This document shows, in pieces, positions 9,198 through 19,207 of a stretch of DNA of 64,000 nt. Both the position numbers and the translations under genes were made by a program. Each line of letters opens with the position of its first letter. Positions within the stretch are counted from its first letter, which is position 1. Below the pieces are notes generated by a model. The model did not search any database. It was not told where the DNA came from and saw only the letters and a list, made by a program, of their open reading frames with translations. This DNA is from Mesonia hippocampi (GTDB lineage: Bacteria > Bacteroidota > Bacteroidia > Flavobacteriales > Flavobacteriaceae): contig NZ_JACIFO010000007.1 of assembly GCF_014197445.1 (NCBI RefSeq), positions 118,859 to 182,858 on the forward strand. Direction: 5' to 3'.

Positions 9198-9845
9198 CTA
9201 GGAGAACTCTAGTAATTGGCTTTCTAGGTAAGTTAAGGCATTAGGACCCTCGTTAAAAAGTAAATCTAAAGCAGAAAGATTGCTTAAAAAACCATACTTG
9301 TCGTTAAAAACTTGTTCGTAGGTAGAGAAATTAAATTTTGGTTCTTTTTTAGCATTTACTAGCGTTCGTACATCCAAAATTTTAGTGTGATCTATTTCTT
9401 CTGGAAGCTGATAGCTGGTTGTTTGCTGACTAAAGTCTAAATCTAATTGTAAGCACTCGCTTAATGCTTTTAAACATTCAAAATTAAAATCTAATAAAAA
9501 ATCGAAGGGTTTTTCGTATAAGTAAATAAACTCATCCTCATAATATTCAAAAAAAGGAGAAGTACGATAAGCTGTTTCTAACGAGCGCCAATGGTTAAGC
9601 TGCCATTTAAAACTGTCTTCTATCTTTATGTCTTTATATTTTTGCTTTCCTGCATTCGATTTGTTGTGTTTTACAGGAATGTTAAGCAATAGCCTGCCAT
9701 TTGCACCATAAATATATTGGCGGCTTCTATAGGTTTGTTTTTGGTAATTGTCGTTTACTTCAAAACAAACCTTTTCTGCTTGGCTAAGGGCTACAAATTG
9801 AGCTATCGAACCAAAATAAGTAGGATGAACAAGCGTTTTTTTCAT
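9198..9845 (-). CDS. WbqC family protein
   Basis: The 215-residue soluble protein begins LVHPTYFGSIAQFVALSQAE and continues with QTYRSRQYI, NGRLLLNIPVKHN and NHWRSLETAYRTSPFFEYYE, the conserved sequence of the WbqC-like family (PF08889). Some members sit in O-antigen clusters, but the biochemical role is not established. It is the last gene of the leftward run from parA, 7 bases after lepB. Confidence 0.85.
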   Translation of the reverse strand: MKKTLVHPTYFGSIAQFVALSQAEKVCFEVNDNYQKQTYRSRQYIYGANGRLLLNIPVKHNKSNAGKQKYKDIKIEDSFKWQLNHWRSLETAYRTSPFFEYYEDEFIYLYEKPFDFLLDFNFECLKALSECLQLDLDFSQQTTSYQLPEEIDHTKILDVRTLVNAKKEPKFNFSTYEQVFNDKYGFLSNLSALDLLFNEGPNALTYLESQLLEFS

Positions 9846-9852
9846 TCTTTTT

Positions 9853-11424
9853 TTAAGCTTTCTTTTTCTTTCTTATAATATAACGGATACCGAAAAACCC
9901 TATAATGGCAATTAATACATAGTAAAAATACGAAACAGGTTTACCTTCTCCGCCAACCGTTGTAAATAAGCGTTCCCAGCGTATTTTATCCATTCCGCTA
10001 GCATTCGCATCCCAACTCATCCAAATAAGCACGGGCTTACCTACAATATGGTTTTCTGGCACATAGCCCCAATAACGACTATCCTCACTGTTATGACGGT
10101 TATCTCCCATCATAAAATAATAGTTTTGTTTAAAAGTGTAGGAGGTAATAGGTTCTCCGTTTAATAAAACTTGATTCCCCTTTATGCTAAGTTTCCTGTC
10201 AATCCCCATTTCGTCACCTTCATAAACTTCAATAATTCTTTTATAATATGAGTAAGAATCTAGGGTTATGTTTACCGTTTTTCCTTTTTCAGGAATATAG
10301 ATGTTACCAAAGTTATCTCCATTCCAATTATGGCGGTTATCATTAGGGAAAATACGGGCGTCTTTCTCGCCTTTAGGTTGAATAAAACGGGTGATACTCC
10401 CTACATTAGGGTGGTTTTTAAATAGGTTTAAAGACTCATCAGAAATCGATTTAAAATAATATAAACGCTTATTTCTATCGTACCAACCTACAGGGTCGGT
10501 AATGTTGTAACGTTTTGCTAGCGCCCTAAGGTCAAAGCCTTGTCCTTTTCCTTCTACAATATAAGAATATTGTGGTTTTGCTCTTTCGGGCAATACTAAA
10601 GGTTTGTTGTTGATATGAATTTTACCATCGATAATTTTTAAAGAATCTCCAGGAACTCCAACAGCTCGTTTTACATAATTTGATTTTTTATCGATAGGTT
10701 TTTTATAATGTTTCCCAGAGGTGTCAAAAAACATTCTAACGGTATCTACAGGCCAGTTAAACACAACAATATCATTGCGTTTTACTTCTTGAAAACCAGG
10801 AAGTCTAAAATAAGGAATTTGTGGCCAGTTGGTATAAGATTTTACTCCAGCTACAGGAATGGTATCATGCACCATAGGAAAAGCAACAGCGGTTTGCGGA
10901 GCTCTTGCCCCGTAATGAAATTTACTTACGAATAGAAAATCACCTATTAAAAGTGTTTTTTCTAACGATGAAGTTGGTATGGTGAATGGTTGAATAAAAT
11001 AGGTGTGTACAATGGTTGCCACTACTACTGCAAAAAGAATAGAACTTACCCATTCGCCAACTTCAGATTTAGGTTTTAAACTACGCTCGCTTATATAGTT
11101 GGCATCGGTAGCATAATTTACATAATAGATGTATAAACCTAAGCTTAAAATAGTTAGCCAAGTATCTGCAGTGCTGTTTTTTCCGAAACTTCTAATGGTT
11201 TCTACCCAAATTACAGGAAACATAATAAGGTTGATAATAGGAATAAACAGTAAAATAACCCACCATTTTGGGCGATTAATAATTTTCATTAAGATTACAG
11301 CATTATAAACAGGTATAAGTGCTTCCCAGGCTTGTCTGCCTGCTTTTTTATATAATTTCCAAGTTCCTAAAAAGTGTATTCCTTGTATTGCAAGAAAAAA
11401 TATAAACCATTGTAAGAATGTCAT
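9853..11424 (-). CDS. lepB: Signal peptidase I, enlarged Bacteroidota type
   Basis: This inner-membrane protease removes signal peptides from Sec substrates. At 523 residues it is far longer than the E. coli enzyme (324). The N-terminal 100 residues form several membrane helices resembling the DUF5684 domain. A further helix (about 127-145) precedes the catalytic Ser153 in TSSLEKTLLIGDF, the catalytic Lys252 is in YVKRAVGVPGD, and MMGDNRHNSEDSRYWGYVP is near the C-terminus. A large insertion separates the catalytic boxes and a final helix is at the C-terminus. dapB lies 42 bases upstream. Confidence 0.93.
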   Translation of the reverse strand: MTFLQWFIFFLAIQGIHFLGTWKLYKKAGRQAWEALIPVYNAVILMKIINRPKWWVILLFIPIINLIMFPVIWVETIRSFGKNSTADTWLTILSLGLYIYYVNYATDANYISERSLKPKSEVGEWVSSILFAVVVATIVHTYFIQPFTIPTSSLEKTLLIGDFLFVSKFHYGARAPQTAVAFPMVHDTIPVAGVKSYTNWPQIPYFRLPGFQEVKRNDIVVFNWPVDTVRMFFDTSGKHYKKPIDKKSNYVKRAVGVPGDSLKIIDGKIHINNKPLVLPERAKPQYSYIVEGKGQGFDLRALAKRYNITDPVGWYDRNKRLYYFKSISDESLNLFKNHPNVGSITRFIQPKGEKDARIFPNDNRHNWNGDNFGNIYIPEKGKTVNITLDSYSYYKRIIEVYEGDEMGIDRKLSIKGNQVLLNGEPITSYTFKQNYYFMMGDNRHNSEDSRYWGYVPENHIVGKPVLIWMSWDANASGMDKIRWERLFTTVGGEGKPVSYFYYVLIAIIGFFGIRYIIRKKKKA

Positions 11425-11466
11425 AATATTTTATTTTAACTATTGGTTAGTTTTATGTGTAAAATG

Positions 11467-12195
11467 TTACAATTTATCTATTTGTAAAACATCACGCATG
11501 CTAAAAATTCCTTTTTTGTTGTAGGTGTATTCTGCCGCAACTACCGCTCCTAGTGCAAAACCTTCTCTGGAGTGAGCGGTGTGCTTTATTTCAATTTCGT
11601 CGATGTTAGAGGTGTATTTAACATGGTGTGTACCTGGTACATCTGGAATTCTTTTTGCAATAATAGGAATGTTTGTATTTTGCACAGCGTTTTTTTCTTC
11701 TAGCTTCCATTGGTCATAGCTTTGGTGGTTATTTATAATTCCCTCAGCAAGGCTTATTGCAGTTCCGCTAGGTTTATCGAGTTTTTTTGTGTGATGAATT
11801 TCTTCTATAGAAACGTTGTAATTATCAAAAGCTTGCATGAAATGAGCTAATTTTTGATTAAGCTCAAAAAACAAGTTTACGCCTAAGCTAAAATTAGAGG
11901 CGTATAAAAAACTGCCTTGATTTTTTGCGCAGATTTTTTCTGCTTCAGCATAATTTTCTAACCATCCTGTTGTGCCAGAAATTACAGGAATATTATGTTC
12001 TAAGCAGCATTTTATGTTTTCAAAAGCGGCAGTCGGAATGCTAAAATCTATAGCGATGTCAGCTTTTTTTAGTTCGGTAAGTTCAGGTGTATCAGAAGTT
12101 TTGTAAACGATGGTATGTGAACGAGAAATAGCTATTTTCTCGATGGCTTTCCCCATTCTTCCATAACCCAAAAGTGCAATATTTAGCTTTTGCAT
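11467..12195 (-). CDS. dapB: 4-hydroxy-tetrahydrodipicolinate reductase
   Basis: This enzyme performs the NAD(P)H-dependent second step of the lysine/diaminopimelate branch, supplying peptidoglycan precursors. The 242-residue sequence has the nucleotide-binding motif LLGYGRMGKAI near the N-terminus and the substrate motif HHTKKLDKPSGTA, with catalytic His and Lys, around residue 133-145. Length is normal. It lies 4 bases after the DUF5683 gene in the parA-lepB run. Confidence 0.95.
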   Translation of the reverse strand: MQKLNIALLGYGRMGKAIEKIAISRSHTIVYKTSDTPELTELKKADIAIDFSIPTAAFENIKCCLEHNIPVISGTTGWLENYAEAEKICAKNQGSFLYASNFSLGVNLFFELNQKLAHFMQAFDNYNVSIEEIHHTKKLDKPSGTAISLAEGIINNHQSYDQWKLEEKNAVQNTNIPIIAKRIPDVPGTHHVKYTSNIDEIEIKHTAHSREGFALGAVVAAEYTYNKKGIFSMRDVLQIDKL

Positions 12196-12199
12196 AACT

Positions 12200-12778
12200 T
12201 TAAAAATTAAAATTTAAGCTAAGTCCGTAATTAGCTTTGCCCGAATATTCATTCACATCAAAACTAGGATGTATAGACAGGTCTTTATTAACATTAAATT
12301 GTTGTAAGTGAGCATCTACGTTGGCATCTATAATGTTAAGCACATAGATGCCTAGAGTTACTAAGATAGAAATTTCTTTATTCCTTCTAAATTGTTTTTG
12401 AGCATTAATAAGCCCTTCGGTAGAAATTCTACCATAAAATTCGTCGTCGGTATGTCCTGCTAACCTACGTTTGTAAGCATCGCGATAGCGTGTATATTCG
12501 TTTTGATTATCAACAATAAAATAAGTGCTAACGCCAAGTGCTGCGTAAACAATGGGTATTTTCCAATAGCGTTTGTTATAGGCTTGCCCCAAACCAGGTA
12601 AAACGGCCGAATAAAATGCTGCTTTTGCAGGGGCTAATGGGTTGTATTCTGTATAGTTTTTAGGCAGGCTATCTACTTTTGCAATTTGCGCTGTGCGTAA
12701 AGTCAAATCGGTTTGTTGTGCCGAACTTATAAAAGGAAAACAAAATACGATAAAAAAACACAATAGAAACTTATGCAT
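12200..12778 (-). CDS. DUF5683 family membrane protein
   Basis: The 192-residue protein has a signal peptide (cleavage near ISSAQQ) and then the conserved block SAVLPGLGQAYNKRYWKIPIVYA typical of DUF5683. Two likely membrane segments flank a charged loop (about residues 65-85 and 135-152). In Bacteroidota this family commonly sits between parB and dapB, as here. Function is unknown. Its start overlaps the end of parB by 8 bases. Confidence 0.8.
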   Translation of the reverse strand: MHKFLLCFFIVFCFPFISSAQQTDLTLRTAQIAKVDSLPKNYTEYNPLAPAKAAFYSAVLPGLGQAYNKRYWKIPIVYAALGVSTYFIVDNQNEYTRYRDAYKRRLAGHTDDEFYGRISTEGLINAQKQFRRNKEISILVTLGIYVLNIIDANVDAHLQQFNVNKDLSIHPSFDVNEYSGKANYGLSLNFNF

Positions 12779-13673
12779 CGTTGCCTTGAATTAGCTTTTG
12801 AATACGTTGAAAATCTTCTTCAGAGGTGAACGGAATTATTAATTTTCCTTTTCCGTTTTTACTGAGTTTTACATCTACTTTTCTACCTAGGTAATCAGAG
12901 AAGTCTTCTTTTGCTGTCGTGTAAACTTTAGAGAGGTTAACTTTAGCAGGTGTTTTTTTACCTGAAGGGTTTTTATTTTCTCGAACGAGGTTTTCGGTAT
13001 CTCTAACCGAAAGATTATGGGTGATTATTTTTTGATAGATTTCTAATTGCGTGTCTGTATCATCAATATTGATTAACGCACGCCCATGTCCCATGCTTAG
13101 GAAGCCATCACGCATTCCTGTTTGGATAATAGGGTCTAATTTCAACAACCTTAGGTAGTTAGCTATGGTCGATCTGTTTTTGCCAACACGCTCGCTAAGT
13201 TGTTCTTGTGTAAGGTCTATTTCATCAATTAGACGTTGGTAAGAAAGGGCAATTTCTATAGGGTCTAGGTCTTGGCGTTGTATATTTTCTACCAATGCCA
13301 TTTCTAACGATTCTTGGTCGTTAGCAATTCTAATGTAAGCCGGAATTGTTTTTAGGCCTATAAGTTTAGAAGCCCTAAACCTGCGTTCTCCAGAAACAAG
13401 TTGATATTTATCGAAGCTTAGTTTTCTTACGGTTATGGGTTGTATAACGCCTAATTCTTTAATAGAAGAGGCAAGTTCGCTTAAAGCAGTTTCATTAAAG
13501 CTAGTTCTGGGCTGAAAAGGGTTTACCTCGATACTCTCTAATTCTAACTCTACAATATTTCCTACTACTTTATCGGCATTTTTATCTTGTGCCGATCGTA
13601 TATCATTTTCGGGATCTTTTAATAATGCCGATAATCCTCTTCCTAAAGCTTGTTTTTTAGTTGCTTTCGCCAT
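12771..13673 (-). CDS. parB: Chromosome partitioning protein ParB
   Basis: The 300-residue DNA-binding CTPase loads at parS and spreads for chromosome segregation. Sequence signs are the N-terminal ParA-interacting leader LGRGLSALL, the PFQPR box, LVSGERRFRASKL (CTP-binding region) and the HTH LTQEQLSERVGKNRSTIANYLRLLKL, followed by a basic C-terminal dimerisation domain. It follows parA after 5 bases. No canonical parS palindrome was noticed in the window. Confidence 0.95.
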   Translation of the reverse strand: MAKATKKQALGRGLSALLKDPENDIRSAQDKNADKVVGNIVELELESIEVNPFQPRTSFNETALSELASSIKELGVIQPITVRKLSFDKYQLVSGERRFRASKLIGLKTIPAYIRIANDQESLEMALVENIQRQDLDPIEIALSYQRLIDEIDLTQEQLSERVGKNRSTIANYLRLLKLDPIIQTGMRDGFLSMGHGRALINIDDTDTQLEIYQKIITHNLSVRDTENLVRENKNPSGKKTPAKVNLSKVYTTAKEDFSDYLGRKVDVKLSKNGKGKLIIPFTSEEDFQRIQKLIQGNDA

Positions 13674-13678
13674 AATGC

Positions 13679-14443
13679 TTACTTATTTTTCTTAATCACT
13701 TCTTCTGCTAAGCTTAAATAATTGTTTGCTCCTTTGCTCGAAGCATCATAATTAATAATACTTTCGCCATAACTTGGTGCTTCACTTAAACGTACGTTTC
13801 GTTGGATGATTGTATCAAAAACCATTTCGTCAAAGTGTTTTTTAACCTCTTCAACTACTTGGTTTGATAGGCGTAAACGCGCATCGTACATGGTAAGTAA
13901 AAGCCCTTCGATATCTAATGCATTATTGTGTATTTTTTGTACACTTTTAATGGTGTTTAATAGTTTTCCTAAACCTTCTAACGCAAAATATTCACATTGA
14001 ATTGGAATAATAACAGAATCTGATGCAGTAAGTGCATTAAGCGTAAGTAAGCCTAGAGAAGGGGCACAATCTATTATAATAAAATCGTACTGTTCTCGTA
14101 AAGGCTCTATTGCTTTTTTTAGCATTAATTCACGTTGCTCTTGATCCACCAATTCTATTTCTATCGCTACAAGGTCTATATGAGCGGGAATGAGATCAAC
14201 GTTTGGCGACTCGGTAGTTACCACAGCTTCCTTAGCAGCGTGTGTATGCTCTAATAATTGGTATGTACCAATGGCTACACTTTCTACATCTATCCCTAAA
14301 CCAGATGTAGCATTAGCTTGCGGATCGGCATCTATTAGAAGTATTTTTTTTTCTAAAACACCTAAAGCAGCCGCAAGATTTACGGCGGTGGTGGTTTTGC
14401 CAACTCCACCTTTCTGGTTTGCAATCGCAATTATTTTACCCAT
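13679..14443 (-). CDS. parA: Chromosome partitioning ATPase ParA (Soj)
   Basis: This 254-residue MinD/ParA-type ATPase works with ParB in segregating origins. The deviant Walker A motif KGGVGKTTTAVNLAAAL is at residues 11-27, the DADPQANATSGLG segment follows at about 40, and IIDCAPSLGLLTLNAL (Walker B) is near 122-137. It is the first gene of the leftward run parA-parB-DUF5683-dapB-lepB-WbqC. The 321-base spacer upstream is shared with the divergent zinc-ribbon operon. Confidence 0.95.
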   Translation of the reverse strand: MGKIIAIANQKGGVGKTTTAVNLAAALGVLEKKILLIDADPQANATSGLGIDVESVAIGTYQLLEHTHAAKEAVVTTESPNVDLIPAHIDLVAIEIELVDQEQRELMLKKAIEPLREQYDFIIIDCAPSLGLLTLNALTASDSVIIPIQCEYFALEGLGKLLNTIKSVQKIHNNALDIEGLLLTMYDARLRLSNQVVEEVKKHFDEMVFDTIIQRNVRLSEAPSYGESIINYDASSKGANNYLSLAEEVIKKNK

Positions 14444-14668
14444 TAATTGAACAAGTTTGTTTTGAAAAGTAAAAGTACAATTTATTACGGCAATAGGAAA
14501 TCTATTTTATTAACAACTTTTTGCTTCTTTTTTTTTAAGAAAACTTTAATTCCTAAAAATAAGCGAGCTAGACTTTAGAGAAACTGTTTTTAGTTGACTA
14601 AAGTATTTTACAAAAATAATTATATTTAATATAAGAATAATTTTTTCAAGAAAACTGTTGGTGTAGCC

Positions 14669-14740
14669 TCACTGAATTCCGTGATTTTTAGAAATGAACC
14701 CTATTGGGGAATATATTTTAGGTAAAGCTAAGTACTTTTA
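14669..14740 (+). promoter_or_regulatory. Putative activator site and promoter of the zinc-ribbon operon
   Basis: The palindromic 16-mer TCACTGAATTCCGTGA (14669-14684) is followed by a small inverted repeat CCC-TATT-GGG (14699-14708) and a near-consensus -7 box TACTTTTA (14733-14740). The ATG at 14765 follows 24 bases later. The same arrangement, with exactly the same 48 bases between the 16-mer and the -7 box, occurs at 26058-26129. No -33 TTG is visible, which fits an activator-dependent promoter. The rest of the 14444-14764 spacer holds no other recognisable feature. Confidence 0.5.
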
Positions 14741-14764
14741 TTTCTGATAAAAACAGCATATAAA

Positions 14765-15340
14765 ATGGAGAATACAAACAGTTTGCCAAAACTTATAGAG
14801 AAAATATTACGTTCTAAAGGCGCTAATGATGAACAAATATCAATGCTAGTAGAAGCCGGGATACAATCAAAAGCAGATTTTGAAACTATTGGAGATACAC
14901 AAACCCTAATCGATGTAACCGAAATGGATGAAGCTATTGCTGAATCTATTATGCAATGGGCTGTAGGAAAACCAGCACAACAAGTTACCGTACCAGAAGA
15001 AACTACAACAAATAGAGAACCTATTGTAGTAGAAAGTGCCGATGTGGTAAAATGTATTCATTGCGATACCAAGCAACCAAAAGATTATAAAACGGGCGAT
15101 TTGTGTATTTCATGTGGCATGCAAGCAGAGCCTGTACTTTCTTGTCATTGGTGTTATAGTACAGGGCCTGGTAAATTTTGCCGTTCGTGTGGGGCAGAGT
15201 TTGTAGCTTCGGCAGATTATGAAGTAGCGCTTTACCTAAAGCAGGAAGGGGAATCTAAAAATGCCATTCCGGGGTTAATCAAAGAAATGTCGGCTAACGA
15301 TAAAGAGAACGTTTGGGCTCGAATTAGAAAGAACGCCTAA
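14765..15340 (+). CDS. Double zinc-ribbon protein, unknown function
   Basis: The 191-residue protein has an N-terminal helical region (1-75), a Thr/Glu-rich linker, then four CxxC knuckles (CIHC, CISC, CHWC, CRSC, about residues 99-142) that form two zinc ribbons. A short helical tail, ALYLKQEGESKNAIPGLI, follows. The ribbon plus tail is paralogous to the start of the next gene's 1278-residue product (both share QPKDY..GDLC..CG). No catalytic motif is seen; a scaffold or adaptor role is only a guess. It is the first gene of a four-gene operon, with 27 bases to the next start. Confidence 0.7.
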   Translation: MENTNSLPKLIEKILRSKGANDEQISMLVEAGIQSKADFETIGDTQTLIDVTEMDEAIAESIMQWAVGKPAQQVTVPEETTTNREPIVVESADVVKCIHCDTKQPKDYKTGDLCISCGMQAEPVLSCHWCYSTGPGKFCRSCGAEFVASADYEVALYLKQEGESKNAIPGLIKEMSANDKENVWARIRKNA

Positions 15341-15367
15341 CCTAATTTACTAACCTAGAAAATATTT

Positions 15368-18300
15368 ATGGCAACAATTATTCATTGTGACTCATGTTCT
15401 TGTCAGCAACCCAAGGACTATGAGGTAGGAGATTTATGTGTAGAATGCGGAGGAAGTGTAAGGGTAGACGTGCGTTGTGGTTGGTGTACAGAATTAACCC
15501 CAGCAACCGGAAATTTTTGTAAACATTGCGGAAGCAAGTCTATCGAGGAACAATATTTTGGTGCGGCACGAATTTTAAAAAGTTTAGGCTTTAGTCAGGA
15601 GGAAATTCCGTTAAAAATAGCAGCGCTTCCAGAAGCTAAACTTCAGCAATATCAAGATGAGTTTTACAGGCATTACCGCGTAATACAGTATGCTAAAGAC
15701 CAGTTGTTAAGTTTGTCCTCGACACTTTATATGCCAATTGGTCAAGCTATAATGCTTGTGGAGAAAGAGTTGTTACCTAAAATTCCGTTCAAGGATTCAG
15801 AACTGGCAAATTATGAGCAGCTTATAAAACGTCCCATAAATTTAACTACTTGCTTAGAGGTTTCAGAAAGCCTACATCCTATAATTCCGTTTTTAGCAGA
15901 AGTAGTAAAAATGAAGGAAATTCCTTTTGCTTCTTCACATCACCTTGATATTAGAATGCATTGGGCTAATCAGCTTAGGGTGTCCGATTTTCCTATTGTT
16001 CAAACAGAAGTGCTTTTATGTTTGGCGCACCCTAATACCTATCATCAAAATTTAGATTGGACAGAAACTTTTGAGTTGATAGAGAAGCTACTCATGGGAA
16101 AGGATGTAGTAGATTATTATACTAATTTATTATCGGCAGCAAATACAATTCCGCATTTGCAGCCTTATGTAGCTCATGTATTATACCGTTTGCGTTTGCA
16201 TTTTACTAAAGAAAATGAGCAGGAAACCAAACGTTTACATGAAGTTGTAAACGCACAAGGAATGCATCGCGATAAAGCATTTGCTTTGGCTAATGCAATG
16301 TTGCTAGGGCAGGAGGCGATTATTTCTCAGATTTCTACCCAAAAAATACCAGAAGCTTATATTGCTTATTATCATTTGTTATATTTTGTAGAGCCTGCTA
16401 TTGCCAAGCGTAGTTTAACACGTGCTACTTTATCGGTATTTCAGCTAAACGCTTTGTTAGATTTTACAGAAACTTACGATGAGCAATATGTGCACGAGAA
16501 TAATGGAGAATTGCCAGAATATGAAGAAGCAGTTCATTTAGGAGCAGCACTTTTATTAGAAAAATTTCAGAGTAATTTTATTTACGATAAGCCTATAAAT
16601 AAAATTCCAGAAGCAGATTGGTTGCGTTATGCACGTTTTATAGGAAGGTTTAGTGAAACTCAAAAGCATGAAGACTATCAGCCTTTTATAGATGCTTTAA
16701 TACAGCTAGAGAAACAAAGTGTTTTGAATGTGCTTCTTACTCATCAACCAAACGGATTAAAGTTTAATGATGCTTTAGAACAACAACTTTACAAGTTCAC
16801 TAACGAGTTTGATAATACTGATACAGGTTTTGCAAAAATAGCCAGTTGGGAACCCATGATTCAGCAAGAATATTGGCCAAGCTTAAAAACGGTTTTAAAA
16901 ATTATCGAGTTTTTAAAAGCAAACTATACTTCTTTTTCGGGAGGTACGTTGCAAGAAACACAAAAGCAGGCCGTACAGGAAGCACTATTAAAGCTGATAA
17001 ATAGCCCCCAGAAAAGCGCTATGTATGTGTCTCGATTTTTGGTTTCCTTATCGTTAGAAAATAGTGGGAAAGAAGAAACGTGGCTCTCTAACCAGGCATT
17101 AAAAAATAGGATTTTTTCTAATAGTTATAATGTAGGTGATAATTTTAGTGATACCGCTAAAAGCAGAACTTTTGCAGCCGATGATGAGTTTATAAAACAT
17201 TTTTTTGGAGGCGATTGGTATTTGTTTATTCAGAAGCTTCATCAAGCATTATCGGTAGCTCAGGGTTATGGTACTACATCATACGATTTGATAGCGTTAT
17301 GGATAGACCGCTCACCAACCTATTTAGCACAACAGTACCAAGAAAATCCAGCTTGGGCTTCGGAGACATTAACTATTTTACTAGAAAGTATTATTGTTTT
17401 AAAACAAGGAGAAGAGCTATTAGGCTTGCAAACAGAAGAAGGAAATTATCCTTTATTAGAAGTATTAGCCACAAAAGAATGGGGATATCAAGAGGCTTAT
17501 TTATTTACACAACGCCCACCTAATTTGCCTGTTTCTATTACCTATAAATTGTATAAATCGCTTACCAGATGGCTCTCTGTAGATGTAGTAGAAAAACTAA
17601 ATACCGAACTTTATAAAGAATTTTTAACCGATAGTTTACAATTTAGCACCTCTGCTTACTTGCCAGATTGCATGTTGCCACTTTGGTTTGAATACGGAAA
17701 CACCTTAAGGTATAAAGAATATGTAACCCAAGCTTTTCAGAAAATATTTAATGTATTATTAGCCGATATTAATGCCCGAAAATTACCAGTGGTTTTAACC
17801 GCTAATGGAGTTAAACAATTATCAGGAATAGAGGTTTTAAACAGTGTTTTTCCAGATACGCTTTCTTGCTTAAACTGGTTGGCAGATACCGCAGAAATCC
17901 AAACAATTACCGAGCCTTTAAATAAGTTTATGATTTTTGTTTTACACGATATGGGCAAGGATATACTTCCTTATGTAAAAACAGCAGAACATACAACAAC
18001 ATACAGTGCATTCTCGGAAGAGCAATTTTTAGCTAGAAATCAACAAATTATTTTTGATTTTATAGAAAAAATGATGTTTACCGCAAAAGAGCTGTCTGGT
18101 GGTGAACAAGAAATTTATTTACGCCTGTTGCTCGATATAACTGTAGCTTGCCATAACGATAATCATGCAGTAGATGTGTTAAGCATCCTTTCCAATATGG
18201 GCGATTTATACGATGAAACCAACGAGCGGTACGAAGCTCTACTCTCGGTAACCCTTCCTGAAAAAGAAACCTATTGTTGGAGTGATTTCCATATTGCTTA

Positions 18301-19204
18301 TTCTTGTATAGAAGATTACTACTATAGTTTTCGACAAAAAGAACGTTGGGTGGGCGATTTCCTAATTAGTTTCACACCTAAAGTAATCGAGTTTTTTAAT
18401 TCTACCGATAGTTACCCAAAGCAGCTAACATTTGCCATTAATAAGCTTGTAGAAACACTAACAAAAGAAAACGATTTTGATGATGTTCCCTATGAACTGA
18501 AAGCTACCTTTAGAACAATTACCAGCCATCTAAAAGATATTTTAACAAAGGTAAATCCAGAACAATTTGATAAAGAGGAAATCGCTATACTCTATAAGGA
18601 TATTCAAGACAAATATGAGCAAGGTGCCTCTTTCGGTTTTGTATCTATTCGTTCGGCGGTAGAGGAAATTTTCCTGTATCATTTTCCAGAGATAGATGAA
18701 GAAGATGACGAGTTAGACGAAGAATACCAAACTGTAGAAGCTTATGAGGAAAATCAGACCACAGCAGAAATTCCTACAGGAAATGTATTAAGTGCTGAAG
18801 AAATAACAGGCCTGTTAACCAGTTTTAGAGTAGATGAAGACTACATTAAGCTTATACAGAATCACTTAGAAGATTATAAAACTACGCAGCTAGACAACCC
18901 GATGTTGCTTTCTCCACTTACGATGAGAATGGAAGAGGTAAAAGCTTGGTTAACAAGTAACCCTGTAGCATCGATGGATTTTTATCAGAAACTTTATATG
19001 CTTGTTTTAGACCCAGAAACGGCTCCAGATGCTAAATTCCCCTCTCTAGGCGCAATGGCACGGATGGTATTTGTTCAATTAACGCAAGATACCGTTTATG
19101 CTGCAGCATACGCTTCGGGTATACAAGGAATGCTAAGTAGCGGAATTTATTCAGAAATATTTACAGCTGTATTAAACGATACAGTTAATCAATTAAACAA
19201 CTAA
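15368..19204 (+). CDS. Giant zinc-ribbon/alpha-helical protein, unknown function
   Basis: The 1278-residue protein begins with a double zinc ribbon (CDSC, CVEC, CGWC, CKHC within residues 6-58) and the helical unit AARILKSLGFSQEEIPLKI, which matches the preceding gene. The remaining 1200 residues are almost wholly alpha-helical, Leu/Glu-rich and irregular, like a HEAT or TPR-type solenoid. An acidic patch (IDEEDDELDEEYQ) lies near residue 1117. No signal peptide, membrane segment or nucleotide-binding motif is visible, so it should be a cytoplasmic scaffold. The next gene starts 3 bases after its stop. Confidence 0.65.
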   Translation: MATIIHCDSCSCQQPKDYEVGDLCVECGGSVRVDVRCGWCTELTPATGNFCKHCGSKSIEEQYFGAARILKSLGFSQEEIPLKIAALPEAKLQQYQDEFYRHYRVIQYAKDQLLSLSSTLYMPIGQAIMLVEKELLPKIPFKDSELANYEQLIKRPINLTTCLEVSESLHPIIPFLAEVVKMKEIPFASSHHLDIRMHWANQLRVSDFPIVQTEVLLCLAHPNTYHQNLDWTETFELIEKLLMGKDVVDYYTNLLSAANTIPHLQPYVAHVLYRLRLHFTKENEQETKRLHEVVNAQGMHRDKAFALANAMLLGQEAIISQISTQKIPEAYIAYYHLLYFVEPAIAKRSLTRATLSVFQLNALLDFTETYDEQYVHENNGELPEYEEAVHLGAALLLEKFQSNFIYDKPINKIPEADWLRYARFIGRFSETQKHEDYQPFIDALIQLEKQSVLNVLLTHQPNGLKFNDALEQQLYKFTNEFDNTDTGFAKIASWEPMIQQEYWPSLKTVLKIIEFLKANYTSFSGGTLQETQKQAVQEALLKLINSPQKSAMYVSRFLVSLSLENSGKEETWLSNQALKNRIFSNSYNVGDNFSDTAKSRTFAADDEFIKHFFGGDWYLFIQKLHQALSVAQGYGTTSYDLIALWIDRSPTYLAQQYQENPAWASETLTILLESIIVLKQGEELLGLQTEEGNYPLLEVLATKEWGYQEAYLFTQRPPNLPVSITYKLYKSLTRWLSVDVVEKLNTELYKEFLTDSLQFSTSAYLPDCMLPLWFEYGNTLRYKEYVTQAFQKIFNVLLADINARKLPVVLTANGVKQLSGIEVLNSVFPDTLSCLNWLADTAEIQTITEPLNKFMIFVLHDMGKDILPYVKTAEHTTTYSAFSEEQFLARNQQIIFDFIEKMMFTAKELSGGEQEIYLRLLLDITVACHNDNHAVDVLSILSNMGDLYDETNERYEALLSVTLPEKETYCWSDFHIAYSCIEDYYYSFRQKERWVGDFLISFTPKVIEFFNSTDSYPKQLTFAINKLVETLTKENDFDDVPYELKATFRTITSHLKDILTKVNPEQFDKEEIAILYKDIQDKYEQGASFGFVSIRSAVEEIFLYHFPEIDEEDDELDEEYQTVEAYEENQTTAEIPTGNVLSAEEITGLLTSFRVDEDYIKLIQNHLEDYKTTQLDNPMLLSPLTMRMEEVKAWLTSNPVASMDFYQKLYMLVLDPETAPDAKFPSLGAMARMVFVQLTQDTVYAAAYASGIQGMLSSGIYSEIFTAVLNDTVNQLNN

Positions 19205-19207
19205 CCT

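Noticed and set aside
14444..14764. parS site near parA/parB
   Set aside because: I saw no sequence close to the TGTTTCACGTGAAACA palindrome here or elsewhere in the window.
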